From contig JAPYXD010000466.1 in the NCBI GenBank assembly GCA_030998225.1, forward strand, positions 1,219,001 through 1,283,000: DNA of 64,000 bases. Reading direction: 5' to 3'. How positions within the stretch are numbered: the first letter of the stretch is position 1; every line of letters begins with the position of its first letter. The DNA comes from Diplolepis rosae (lineage: Eukaryota > Arthropoda > Insecta > Hymenoptera > Diplolepididae). The notes under the pieces are model-generated. The model was not told the DNA's origin. It made no database searches and saw nothing but the letters and a program-made list of their open reading frames with translations. The position numbers and the translations under genes are program-made. Shown here one piece after another: positions 21,765 through 33,601 of the stretch.

Positions 21765-23975
21765 TTGACATGAAATGAAAACGAGTTCTCCTACCTTTGT
21801 CAAAAAGTCTACTACATTCAGACTTTACCCTGAGAAGACTTCGCAACCTCAAATTGATTCCTAAGTACATTAAATCAAAAGTGCTGAGTGTCTTCAAAAA
21901 GTTTAATTTTTTATTAATAGTCTAATAAAAATTCCTTGAACATTAGATGCCACTATGATTTTCTCATGCATTTTGTTTCGCTAAACTCCACAATCGCATT
22001 TTAAGTTTCATCTATAAACAGGCTTTCGAGATATAAATTTTTTCAATTGGAGCTTTACCACTTGGGCCATATCTCGAGTTAGAAACGACCAATCTGCTTG
22101 CAAAAGGTATCAAATTGAAGATTATTGGAATACCAACTAATATTACTGTATTTTTTTCACCAATTAGGTATTTTAAATAAAATGAGCTGAAATATTTGAA
22201 AAAATCGTTTTTTCAAGAAAAGTGGAAATACAAAAGTTACTTTTTCACCAAGGAAAAATAGAAATCGTAGAAATATGCCCCGTTTGAACTACCTACGTGG
22301 AGCTTGTATTTTCACCAAGAAAACAAGGTTCATACGGAAAAAATTTATGGTTAAGTAATAAAGTTATGATCATTTATTTACAAGTACCAAAATTAAACTT
22401 ATTCTTAATTCTTAGACTTTTTCCTTAATCATAGCGTATATTGTTGTTCAATGCAATAAATTTACAATTCGTTTCGAAAAGAAAGTATTTGTTATGGATC
22501 TTTTAATCATTATGGTTTTATTTTTTATTTAAATTTTGAATTCAACAGTGTGATATCGCTGTTGTCAATATTATTCCATTTTCTTAGGTTGGCGATTGTT
22601 GCAAGGAGCAGGACCTTTCACATATGTCTGTTATTGTGTCTTATCAATTTTTTAATTCACATCATTGATTGAAATATTCCACATAATGAGTAAGAGAAAA
22701 CGAGATTTCGAGTGCGAAAACAACTCATACGATTTCTACTATGTTTGCGGTGATTATGTCGTCAAGAAGAATTAACGCAAGTTCACCATCTGCCTTCAAG
22801 AGCATTATCTTCAATACTCAAAATAGCAGGTGAACATCTTGATATTCGTGCCATATAAATCTCATAAGATAGTCTTCTTGCTCGACAGAGTATGTATTGG
22901 GTAATAAGTTGATGACGAAAAGTGCAACTGTAGGTACATGAGGCGTCAATAATATCGATAGGTAAAGGGATTGATGACTTAAACTACCTACATGATCAGA
23001 AAAAGTGCAGTAACATTTGTTAGTCGTTCGATAATGTTCAATTTGATATCTTTTTTGATATTTTTTTTCTGTCTCGAAAGTTCCCAGACAAGCTAAAAAT
23101 CAAGAAAACTAAAAATGTTTTATTAAACAACTCTTCTCTATTTCCTGTAATCTATGTCGAATAGAATTACTGTTTTCTTTAGGGTATTTCTTCAAAACAA
23201 AAAGTTTTTGGAGAATTGCTCATATTAGTAACCTTAAAATTTAAAAGTAACGCGTTAACGTTATTGTTAATATACAAGATTCTGCACGCCTGAAATATTT
23301 AAATTTGTGTGTGCACAAATTTACTCTTGAATACTCTTTAACTTGTTTGAACGAATTAATTTAGATGCCGATTTATTCGTCTGAATTTAAATCTGCTGCA
23401 TAAGAGTATCAAAGCATTGATTTATTGAATTCATTTCAATTCTGTTATTAATAGGCATTCAGGTTATTCTGATTCATATGTATTTATCGAAGGGCACCCC
23501 ACCCTTAAATGTTGATTCTGACGGATTTTCTGGAATAAAATTTGGCAGTACTGCTTTACCGTACTTTTGTTTGTAAAGATATAAAATTCATATACCCGAA
23601 TAATAAACATATACGTGTCAGAAAATAATAATGATATTTTCTTGGCCCTGACAACTGGATTTAAAGCCATGTCTTACTTATCTGATCTCTATCTTACCGC
23701 CACTTTTTTTTCGCCCTCTGCATTTCCAAATTAATTGAGATATCGAGTCAAAACTGAGTAATTAAGTAAAAGGCAGTAAAGAACGTTTACCTTGTTTAAA
23801 ATCTTTATAATCATAAAAAAAAATTTGTTTAAAATTTTTCTTTATCGTCTATAAACATTCATAGCGGACCGGTCCAGTGAACAATCAGAAAATTTAATTT
23901 ATTTTAGGTTTCTACATATTTTCCACAAATTACTTTATAAGAAATCACGTGATCCACAATACTAAGAAAAAAAAT
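21765..23975. other. AT-rich intergenic sequence
   Basis: No gene was recognised. The part at 22030-22330 resembles, in style only, the phased AT-rich text of the repeat at 24400-25368 and may be an old diverged copy. Confidence 0.35.
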
Positions 23976-24330
23976 CTGCCCGCTTCGCGGGCACATTCTC
24001 ATCGCGCGCTTCGCGCGCAACTCACTTCGCTCGCAAGTTTGAGCGCGCCTAGGGCGCGCGATTCGATCGTCGCGCTTCGCGCTCGGTCTTGTGCTCTTCG
24101 CATACATTTAAGTTTATTTCCTATATTTTGATACTGAAGCTCAAACCAATTTTATAATAATATTACAGATGATGTGAATTACACATTTTCTCAAAGTCAC
24201 TGAATTTCTTTTTGAATTTAAGTGAAACAGGAAATTCAATTTACTTAAGGCTCTATCGGCCTTAAGGAACACATTCTCATCATGACACTCGCGCTTCGCG
24301 CTCGATTTTCTGTATACATTTCAGTATAAC
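23976..24330 (+). repeat. GC-rich hairpin-cluster repeat, copy 1
   Basis: Within AT-rich DNA, 23976-24101 contains successive small palindromes with a TTC loop (GCCCGCTTCGCGGGC, GCGCGCTTCGCGCGC, CGCGCTTCGCGC) and a CTAG-centred one (GCGCGCCTAGGGCGCGC). A second block (24245-24312) holds GGCTCTATCGGCC and CTCGCGCTTCGCGCTCG. The same two blocks occur at 55158-55525. Confidence 0.88.
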
Positions 24331-24707
24331 TTTTTAATAAATTACATGATTAAAATAATTTACTTTCTTCCACATATCTAAGAAGGAAAAACAATCGTAG
24401 ACTTTATTTAAGGAAACGATTTTGCAGAACAACGCTTATTTCGTATCTCACATATTTTGGTGAAAAAAATCGAATTTTTTCAATATTAAAAATCAAAACA
24501 TAAAATATACATCCTGTCCCGAAATTTCTTTATCAGAATTTGTAGACCTCATTTAGGCAAACAATTTCCCATCTAAATGTTTTTTTGCATCTCACATATT
24601 TTCTCTAAAAATGGAATTTTTTCATTTTTATCGTATTTTTTGGAATTGAAACGAAAAATATATCTTTTATCAGAAACTGTGTTAGACAAAATTTGTAGAT
24701 CTTTTTG

Positions 24708-25368
24708 AAACGAACAACTTTGTATTCTTACGTTTTTTTGATATTTCCAATATTATTGTTAAAAAATTGAATTTTGAATTTTCAATAGTTTTTTTTTTAA
24801 TTAAAAAGAAAAATATGCATCTTATGAAAAAATGTTATAATTCAAATTTGTAGGTCTTTATGTATTCAATAATATTGTATGATAACGTTTTTTCGTATCT
24901 CGTATAATTTAACTGGAAATGGAATTTTGATATTGTCTTTTTTCGAATTTGAATATGCTGTAACATTTCTAATTTTGATTTAATCAAAAAATGTTATTAG
25001 GATAATTTGTAGAGATTTATGAGCACTATCAAAAACCAGGATTGGAATTTTTGATTTTTTCAAAAAATTATTTTCAAAAACACAAAAGTAGTGCTCCATC
25101 CCTCAATTTTGATTGGATGTGGCTGGTTAACGAACTTGTCCTTACTTTTTCGGCTCCGATAAAGTGTACCAAAGCTCAATTCAATCTGATAATTCTATCG
25201 AGAGTTATGCCGCACACGACCTACAGACAGACAGACAGACAGACACTTTCGTAAAAACCATTTTTTCTGACTCAGGGGGTCTCAAAACGTAAAGATTTGA
25301 TGAAAATTTCGAAAGTCATTTTTCACATAAAACCAATACCTTCTCATCCATGATGAGAATGTAAAAAT
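24708..25368 (+). repeat. Dispersed repeat with (ACAG)n and terminal hairpin, copy 1
   Basis: It matches 47475-48149 over its length: AACAACTTTGTATTCTTACG at the start, an (ACAG)n run near 25222-25243, TGACTCAGGGGGTCTCAAAA, and an end with the stem-loop TTCTCATCCATGATGAGAA followed by TGTAAAAAT. Both copies stop being similar at the same base after that hairpin, which marks a real element end. Confidence 0.85.
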
Positions 25369-27900
25369 CAGTCATTCGTAAATTTTACCATAGTTCTTAT
25401 TAGATTTTGTGAGCTATACATAGAGTATTTATACACATAGTTACATATTTACATACACATATACATATATACATATATATATAAATTATAAACATACCAA
25501 TGCACGCTCCAATACTAATTCAACGCAACTTAACCTAACTGCACAACGCACACATTCATAAACGCATCGCAGTGATATGTCAATATTGTCAATTACAATG
25601 TAGCAACTTCATTATATACTGAACTGTGGAAACTTTTACGATTTGTGAGGAAAAGCTCGCTAGTCCCTCTGCTAGAAAAAATCTTGAGTTAGAAAGGCGC
25701 CATATTCAAATGTAAAAAAATGTATTACTATATCGGCTACGGACAAATAATCATAACGAGCACATGGAGCGATTCTCGGGTAATATCAGAAACGTTCGGC
25801 GTATCTGACGTCACTCAGCAGTACATTTAATATTTCCAATGGGAATTTTGACTACGTACTATTCCAATATATGATGTATTCGATTGCAAAATATTCAAGT
25901 CTTTCTCTCTTCATTGTTCATTACTATTGACAATGGTAATTTCTCTATACTATTTTGCAATGCATATTATTCAAAAGACCAATTCTTGCATAGATAGTTT
26001 TACTCTTTATTTATATAGGTATCACTTATTTCTAGTTTCAATTTGCCATCAAAGATATTGATCTTTGCACCTCTCAATGGTAATTTATAAAGGTGCACTA
26101 TATTTACAATTCGTTCAGAAAATGTATTTCCTCCTACCGCTATGGTAAATAGAACTAGTTTTGTTACTATATTCTCGCTTCCTATTGACTTCTAGTAAAA
26201 ATAAATATAATAATACTAGATTTTACAATGAAAAGTTTCTCCGTGTAGACTAGACATAAATCATTTGCAAATATTATTTTCATTATTTTTTCATTTTATG
26301 TAAGTTTTGCATGGATGTGACGTACATTAAATTCTGGTATTGACTTTAACATCCTCGTCCCAAAAGACTTCGAACTTCAAAGTTTACTCAAAGCGTATAA
26401 ACAGAAACATGAACAAGAGAAACTGTAGAGATAGAATAGAGAAGAAGAGAAGGAGATAGATGTGAGAAGAGGGGGGCTTAAGAGAAGTGGGGATTTCTGA
26501 ATTACTAGGAACAAATAGTGGTAGAGTAGAGCGCGATATGCACACCATGCTGGACGGAATGGAATGAAGCAGAACGGAACTGTAGAAAAAGGGTCGAGAT
26601 ATCCTGAATCTTCTGTGGATGCAAGTATCTGTCTTGGTTGCCGGGCGTGTGCTGGATGAAGGGTAAATTGAACTCTAGAGGAGGTTTCAGGGTGGCCCAG
26701 TAACGTATCTTGTGTGCATTTCAATCAGCTGTCGGGGGTTTTAGACAGATGTATAAAATTAATGGCCCACCTCAAATTTTTACGTAAAAGCTCAACCTAC
26801 TTTATCTGAAAATTAATTTATGTATTTATTTATGATTAATGAAAGCAATTAAAAAGTTCTGAAGAAAAACTATTTAGAATTGATAAATTAATCGAATTTG
26901 AATTGGAGAGGGTGATTCGGCATCTACGGTACCTCAGTGAATGGGAGAAAACGAAGGTGAAGTGAGGGGGAGTAGAGGAGGAGGTAGTAAAGCTCTTCCT
27001 GGTAGCTCACATCAAAGAGCCGCTTTAATAGAAAGCCTTAGAGGCGTTTGTTCGAGTCTCCTCATCTGACTAAATATTCCTGACTGAAGGAGATATCGGT
27101 GGGCCAAGATACACACGCTCGGGACTCGCGAATCTTACGTACAGTACAAACAGAATCTATTGGTAGCTGCGTACCCGGTTTCCGGGGTTATGCTGATGAT
27201 GACTACTGTAACGTCGCTTCCAAGAACAGTTACGATATTATAAACGTAAACTCGAAGCGATGCGATATCAAAGACCTAGTTAGCTCACATGACTGCATAT
27301 TCAGAGAATTGATTGATCAAATTAATTGTCTTTAAAAAGTTTAACTTACTAGTAAAATTAAATCCATAAAGAATGTTTAGTGCTGAAAAAATTTACTAAG
27401 ATATACAATTCATTACTCGGGTTGGCAAATAGAAGATTTTCTAACTAATTAATATCCTTTTTGGTGTCTCTCCTATGAAGCAGTTTCGTCAATAGATAAA
27501 CTTTGAAAGTACGATTGCTGGTGGTTCGATGTCGAGAAGTAGAAGTTCCAATAGTTGATGAATGGAAGCGAAAGTTTCTTGCAGGGTTGTTGTATTTGTT
27601 CTGAAGTAATGAAGGAAATGAAGTTTAAGACTCACAACGTAAATAATTATGTTTATTCATATTTTAATTAATTTATCAGATTAGGGCATTGGAAAAAAGT
27701 CACTTTGATGCCAGGTTTTTCCAGTTGATTTGCTTTGAGAAATTCCTAGTGTGTTTGAAAAGATCTTAAGTTGAAATAAAAAAAAAAATTGTCGACTATA
27801 ATGAGTTCATGATTCTCTAGTTTCGCCAATAAAACATTCAAGCTCTGGATGAAGCGACTCAATTACAGAAACTGCAACAGATTGTTTGCGGCAGACTGAA
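25369..27900. other. Intergenic sequence, AT-rich with a microsatellite
   Basis: A (TA/CA)n-type simple repeat lies near 25435-25492. A purine-rich stretch occurs near 26400-26480 and another near 26940-26990. The 27000-27335 stretch is less AT-rich but shows no recognisable protein. Confidence 0.35.
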
Positions 27901-28634
27901 TCCTAATGAGTCTTGTTTCTACCCTAGTACAGAGTTAGGCAACCTTTGAGGGTTTGTGAGAAAGGGTATCGCGTGCCATAAACTTAGAGTTGCGATACGT
28001 CCTGTGTCATGGTTAAGGGTCGAATCTAGAAGGGGTGGGGCCCGTCAGGGGACTCATTTTCAAATGGCCAAGGCCCACCCCCAAGTTTCCTTGCCTTGAA
28101 CGGCCGGCGCTGATTGCAAACATCCCACGTCTATTTATATAGATTAACCGAAGCGAAACAGAGACCGAATATCCCTTTAAAGGATTACTTCCATAGAGGA
28201 GTCGGTATAGCGCATCCGATTCATTTGTATCTGTCAGAGGATAAGACGGGGGACTATTTAAATCAATCCAACGCGTTTGGCTTCTTTGGCATATCCGCAA
28301 GTATTAATAGGCGGATACACGAGCGTTTATTATATTTTCGCTGCTGTCACTCGAACGTTTAAACAATCACAGAGACCTTGTATCATTCGAATTGGTGACG
28401 TCGTCTGATAAAAAATGATGTTGGGTATTAATGACAAAATCCCAAGAGGAAAAGTATTGCAATGATATAGGGCGCTTATGATTGATGTATTCCAAACAAA
28501 TTTAATTTCTTTCTTGAGATGATTTTTTCTTTCATTTTTGAAATTTTTTATATCTAATTCCTTTCTCAATAAAACAACCCCACTAATTACTTCCGTCTGT
28601 AAAAGTGAAGCTTTTAATTTGAATATCAAGGAGC

Positions 28635-28636
<2 letters not shown>

Positions 28637-28666
<30 letters not shown>
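28637..28666 (+). repeat. (GA)n microsatellite
   Basis: About 15 uninterrupted GA units. Confidence 0.95.
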
Positions 28667-28669
<3 letters not shown>

Positions 28670-28866
28670 GTGCTCCACAATTATTCAGAACCCAAAAGAT
28701 TCACGAATTACCAGGATCTATCTGTACCGCTGTTTTCGAACAAGTCGTCCTCCCTTCAGACCTTCACGACCTCGCCAGTTTCCTTTCGCATTACCGAGTC
28801 GTCGTTTGTTTGAACGCCTACTTTACTCGGTCTTTCTCTTTTCATCTCTCTCGACCTTTCCGGTAT

Positions 28867-29496
28867 TGTTTAAATACAATTTTGTCGTTTACTAATTAAT
28901 GCACTCAACATCAAAGAAAATGTTTATTGGTTCATGTGATACTAAAGAGACGGCAACGAAGAGGTAAATTGCTAAGGGAGCGGTTCGAATTACTGAGGTT
29001 GCTTCTATTGGAACTTGGAAACGAGGCAACATTTTTTGTACTTTGTGTCTTTATTTGCAAAAAAAGCTTTTGGAAACATTAGTTTTTGAAAAATAAATTC
29101 AAAAAAACTAAATGTATGTTGAATATCAAAATAAAACTTCAAGTCTTGAATCTACTAACTTGTTTGAATTTATGTGAAACCAAAGGTACCTGACTGAACA
29201 TTTTGTAACAGTTTCCAACACATTCCTTAATAGCACATTTATATTATTTTTGTTCGTTAAATTCAATTAAATGATCAAATTTCTTTATTTGGATAATATA
29301 TCAATTATAATTGAAAAATCTATATACAAAGACATTGATAATTAATTATTAACGTCATGCTCCAACCAGACCACGTGACTATATTCCTACCTCACCCAAA
29401 TTTCACATTTTTAACCCTATTTCCATGAAAAATGAGGTACCTGTTTAAAAATTTATGAAATTGAATAAAATGCACTAAGATTAGTCCGTCCAGTTA
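28867..29496. other. AT-rich sequence, nothing recognised
   Basis: No ORF or repeat was supported here. Confidence 0.35.
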
Positions 29497-29568
29497 TAAA
29501 TGTTCATAATTATAAAAAACATATATCTTCGAAAAACCATAATTTTATAATTATAAACATTTATGACT
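29497..29568. repeat. AT-rich imperfect hairpin
   Basis: ATAAATGTTCATAATTATAA is followed after about 30 bp by its near inverse TTATAATTATAAACATTTAT. Confidence 0.7.
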
Positions 29569-29879
29569 AAACTACACAAACGATTAATGGGTTTTTATAC
29601 ATTGTAAGGAAAAGTTTTAATTCAAACCTAAAAGTCGGTTAATTTCGAGGTGTAACTATGTAATAAGACTATTAGAAAAGAAAAGACTTATGCGCTTATA
29701 CACTGGACGGATAAATTGAAGCCAAAGTCGTTTGTTAGACGTATCAATTTTAAGACTTTTCTTCTGTGTAGATAAATATACCTCAAAGAGAATTAAAGAG
29801 ACTATAATATCTTTATGTATTAAAAGACATGAGAAAAATACTGAAGTTGTAGATGAAGTCCAGGATTTCATAATGGTAG

Positions 29880-30410
29880 AAGAAAAATAGTTCGAGTAAT
29901 TTTATTCAACTTTCGACCAAAGTTGAGACATATTGACAAGTTAGAAATCATTTAACAATATTGTAATTATTTGTAACGTATCAAATATAGCAGGATAAAT
30001 CATAGTTCGGTAAAATTCAGAAGTTTAGACTAAAGTTCAAATAAAAGAAACTTGTGAAATTCATGCTTGACACATACGGTATTGTCCATGCGAATTAGCC
30101 GAGCTTTAAGATTTAGCCACAAGATGACTCGTTGCAAACATTAGAGGACCAGTGTAAAAAACGCTTGAGTTTCTCGTGCGACGTACGTGAAATTGGCTAG
30201 TATGAAATACATAAATTAATGTATTTCACACGCGTCATTTCAATTGTTCTCAATGCTTGGTACCTTTCACGTGCGCGACACTAGTTATTTTTCTCCGTGC
30301 ATAATTATGAAAATGCTAGAGTCTTTTGTTTATTCTACACTATGCTTCACTCGAGAGTTGAGCAAACTGTGAGTCGCAAGAGTCGCTCCATCAGCTTTAT
30401 CTATTCACGC
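29880..30410 (+). repeat. Partial relative of the 42784-45595 inverted-repeat element
   Basis: The start (GAAAAATAGTT(C/G)(A/G)AGTAATTTTA, then CAAAGTTGAGACATATTGAC) matches both ends of the element at 42784-45595. The part near 30310-30415 matches 45230-45345 in inverse orientation (CTGCGTGAATAGAT block). Confidence 0.65.
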
Positions 30411-30414
30411 AGAA

Positions 30415-30940
30415 AGGTAGTAAAGCGAAACGCGTTTTTGTGCTACAGTTGAGAGTAGCGTAATGTTGTGTATTACGATACAGAGGAACATAATGTAAAA
30501 ATTGAACTGCGCATGCGCCTATTACTATACAACGGAGCATAATCTTCTTCTTATTCTTTTTCTTTTTCGTACAGCGTTGGCACCGTACTGACAAAGCCTT
30601 GTAGATTTGAACTGCTCATGCGTCTATTACAATACGCTACTACTACACAATATCGAAAGAATCAAAATGGCCGAAAGTGTTCGCGAAATTTCAAGTGAGA
30701 TGGGCGATAATCACGGCAATTTCGACCTTTTCAGATTGGAATCGAGTGTACGCAGAAAAACGCGTTAATGCGCCGAAGTCACATAAAATAGAATATGCGC
30801 CAATGAACACAATATGGGTAATTACGAGACTCGCTTAAAATGCTCGCAGGACTGATCGCGCCTCGGCTTCGATCTCCTGCGAGCATTGTCGCTCGTCGCG
30901 TAATAACCCTTATTATGCACCTAGGCACATAATATACTAT
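30415..30940 (+). repeat. Non-autonomous dispersed repeat, copy 2 of 3
   Basis: Same family and orientation as 21198-21764. It shares ATTGAACTGCGCATGCGCCT, TCAAAATGGCCG, the GACTGATCGCGCCTCGGCTT block and an end of CACCTAGGCACATAATATAC. The internal 11-bp array is contracted to one or two units. Confidence 0.85.
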
Positions 30941-31289
30941 AATACGAACAGGCCAGGTCTAGTAAAAATCTATGAGAATATCATAAAAGAGGAACCAGAA
31001 GTAGGGAGAAGTGAAGGGGCTCTACTTTGATTTCAACTCTTAGAATCGCCTAGTTTGAGATCGTAAAATTTGATAGGGACAATTTCAAATTCACGTTTTG
31101 GAAGTCATAAAATCACAGTGGTCTCGTTTTAGATCTTTGTAAAGATCTTAGGCTGTGTAATAAGAAGGATCGTCGCCTTTACGGAAACATTCCTGTGCGG
31201 ACTGTATATCTGTCTCATTTTCACTCCTGTGAACACCCTCATCCTTGCTATTACGCAGACACGCCGTGTGGATTAACCCGTAAATCAAT

Positions 31290-31600
31290 TCAAGAATTTA
31301 TAAAAGGCACCGTGAATATTCGGTTTGGCCAATTTTTCTTGCGTTCGGCACGAGTCTTCAGCAAGTAATGACTCGATTTCGGAATCATCGAAAAGTTTCT
31401 ATTTTCCACCGCCATGCCCGTCTTCGACATCAAAATCACCGCTCTTGAAGCGCTGAAACCACTCACGAAAAGTTCTTTCACAAAGAGCAGCCTCAGCGTC
31501 AGTACTCGATAAGTCTAAGCTGCAGTTTTCTTCAAATGAAAGCAGAAAATCAAAACTTCCTCCAAATGAAGAGAATTTGACTCGAAAACTGACATTTTCG
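31290..31600 (-). pseudogene. Mariner transposase N-terminal fragment with internal deletion
   Basis: The minus strand encodes CERTFREWFQRFKSGDFDVE and EDGHGGGK, then a stop, then DDSEIESLLAEDSCRTQEKL, characteristic of a large mariner subgroup. Immediately afterwards (about 31320) the sequence jumps to KPNIHGA, which in full-length relatives lies well downstream of the first catalytic aspartate. The middle was therefore deleted, with the junction at a short LA/KPN microhomology-like site. Upstream of CERTF the frame is broken; a shifted frame gives the usual leading helix (FCFHLKKTAA). The C-terminal half of the same family occurs at 33640-34310 in the same orientation but in the wrong order, so it belongs to another copy. 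Confidence 0.8.
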
Positions 31601-31655
31601 ATTGAGAATAAATTTAAGACGTAGTTTACGACGTGGTTTGGTACGCTGTTTACTA

Positions 31656-32412
31656 AAGGGTTTCCCAATAAGGGTGATATGTTTTGAAATTGAAAAAAAA
31701 CACTGAATATTCATTCGGAATTGATCGAAATCTTTTTTATTATATTGGATATTCTATGCCATTTATGATTTAAACAATATATCGGCGAAATGTCCCCCGA
31801 GACTTGAGCCAAAAATGCGCCTCATCAGAAAAGATGATTTTTTGATGAAAATTGGGATCATTTTCAATTGATTCCAGAGCCCAATCCGCGAACTCCCGAC
31901 GCAAACGATGGTCATTAGGCTTCAGTTCTTGGGCCAGAATCATCTTATAGGGATGCAGGCCAAGATCCAATCGCAAAATACGCCAGGTAGTCATCCTGGA
32001 CAGGCCCAATTCCTGAGATCGGCGTGGCACGGACAATTCACGGTTTTCCTCGATACTGGCCTGTACGGCGGCTATATTCTGTGTAGAACGTGCGGTACGC
32101 ATACGATTTTTAGGCTTAGTATCCAATAGAGTAAATTCACTCTCCAACTTATCGATTATTCGACGAATTGAGAGCGCGGATGGAGCAGAATGACGACCAT
32201 ATTTTGCACGATATGCTCTTTCAACACCGACAAAACTTCTCGAATTTTGATAAAATAATTGGACAATTTCCAAACGTTGTGGAAGCGTGAAACTACTCAT
32301 GATTAAATGGCAAACCTTACTGATGACAACTGACAGCAGACGTCAAAAATTTCAGTTCAAATGAGCCCGATAGGGACATTCAAAATCATATCACCCCTAT
32401 TGGGAAACCCTT
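31656..32412 (-). mobile_element. Tc1/mariner-like (DUF4817-type) transposon, deletion derivative
   Basis: Inverted ends AAGGGTTTCCCAATA(A/G)GGG lie at 31656 and 32412, both flanked by TA (31654-31655, 32413-32414). The 757-bp length contains a 5' transposase part only. Confidence 0.9.
31770..32300 (-). pseudogene. DUF4817-type Tc1/mariner transposase, C-terminally truncated
   Basis: The minus-strand ORF begins with ATG at 32300 and gives 176 residues. It starts MSSFTLPQRLEIVQLFYQNS (first helix-turn-helix) and has a second DNA-binding region with RRSQELGLSRMTTWRILRLD. It reaches the first catalytic aspartate in KIIFSDEAHFWL near residue 160. After ten further residues it stops, where relatives continue for about 170 residues with the second and third acidic residues. 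The frame itself is intact, so the deletion rather than decay removed activity. A start of a related gene lies at 63607. Confidence 0.88.
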
Positions 32413-32754
32413 TATGTAGTTTACGACGTATTTTACAACGTAGCTTACGATGTGGTTTCTACAAACTATTTGTTCCGATATTCAAAAACACTGTTTCCAG
32501 TTTTAGATTATGGGAAAATACATAATTATTTAAAAATATTATCTTGTTTGATCCCAATTTCCGACGTAGTTTACGGCGTGGTTTACTACGTAGCTTACGA
32601 CGTGGTGCCGTGTACGATAGTTTAAGACGTAGGTTACGACGCAGTTACGACGTGATTGACGTAGTTTTCAACGTCGGAATTTTCAATAGGGATACCAAGT
32701 ACTCAACTTAAAACGCATAAAATAGTGGCAGAAACACCAAAAACCTATTAATAT

Positions 32755-33305
32755 AAAGAGTTATAGACTTCCGGAGTGTCAGAGAAAAGAAATTAAAAGA
32801 CCAGTGGAAGAGATACTGACAAAAGGTATAATACTTGTAGAAACATCCGATTTTCCATTTAACTCGCCAGTCTTGGTATCACCAAAGACTGTATACCTCA
32901 GGTAAGAAAATATGGCGCATTGTCATCGACTTTCGCAAACTTAACCCTTTGTGTTCGAATAATTATTATGTTAGAAATGAATATTTTATACTAGTGAAGA
33001 GAAATTTTGATTCACCTTACAGATTCCACTTGATACCTATGGATTCAGAATCAAGAAAATACATGGCTTTTCTCACAAATGGAGGACATTTTTACTACAA
33101 TAGAATGCCTTTCGGGCTCAAAAATGCTCCAGCGACGTTTTAACATATGATGGGCAAGCCATTAAGAGGGCTCATTGGAAAAATATGATTTGTCGATCTA
33201 AATGACATATTAGTATTTGGCAAAATATTAGGAAACTTAAAAAAAAATTTTGTTATTTTACTCAAAAGATTAGTCTTAATTTGAAACCTGACCAATGTGA
33301 GTTCT
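32755..33305 (+). pseudogene. Gypsy-type reverse transcriptase fragment
   Basis: The plus strand encodes, through several frames, the front half of a Ty3/gypsy reverse transcriptase. It opens with SYRLPECQREEIKRPVEEIL, then DFPFNSPVLVSPKT, a WRIVIDFRKLNP motif, PYRFHLIPMDSESRKYMAF and FYYNRMPFGLKNAPATF followed by a stop at 33140-33142. The catalytic Y-x-D-D box, expected near 33200, is decayed. At least three frame changes and several stops separate the motifs. No LTR, protease or RNase H is attached, so it is an isolated fragment. Confidence 0.88.
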
Positions 33306-33600
33306 TACACTCTAAAAAGAGACTATTTACTGTGAAATTATTCCTTTCACCATTAAAGGATTTTCTATTCAAAATTGACACGGGAAGAAATCCTTTAACA
33401 GTTAAATGATTGTCGTTTCAAATGTTGTCCTTTTATTGTCAAAGTATTTCCTTTGGTCTGTAAATGCAATTCTTTGTCGTACAAGGGAAATATAATTTCG
33501 AGGATAAGAAAACAAATTGTATGATATAACCTAATAAGAAATGTACACAAGCCCAACTTTGACAAATGCGAATACTAAATCGATTACTTTTAATACTTTT
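33306..33600. other. AT-rich spacer, nothing recognised
   Basis: Contains short inverted TTAAAGGA/TCCTTTAA pieces near 33350-33405 and no gene. Confidence 0.35.
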
Positions 33601-33601
33601 A

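Larger units (their letters stand above)
31601..32700. repeat. Degenerate tandem repeat rich in TTTACGACGTGG
   Basis: Variants of GTAGTTTACGACGTGGTTT recur irregularly at 31615-31655 and 32413-32680 (roughly 10-20 bp period, CpG-containing ACGT core). The array is split by a 757-bp transposon at 31656-32412. Confidence 0.8.

Noticed and set aside
24001..24101. CRISPR-like array of palindromic repeats
   Set aside because: No constant spacer length or identical repeats; the palindromes differ and belong to a dispersed eukaryotic repeat.
25340..25368. Helitron 3' terminus
   Set aside because: A stem-loop is present, but the CTRR end expected of Helitrons is absent in both copies.
26377..26724. 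115-codon minus-strand ORF rich in Ser, Leu and Phe
   Set aside because: Arises from the purine-rich tract on the plus strand; hydrophobic runs are a composition effect.
27099..27335. 78-codon plus-strand ORF with balanced composition
   Set aside because: No family resemblance, no splice signals or neighbours that would support an exon.
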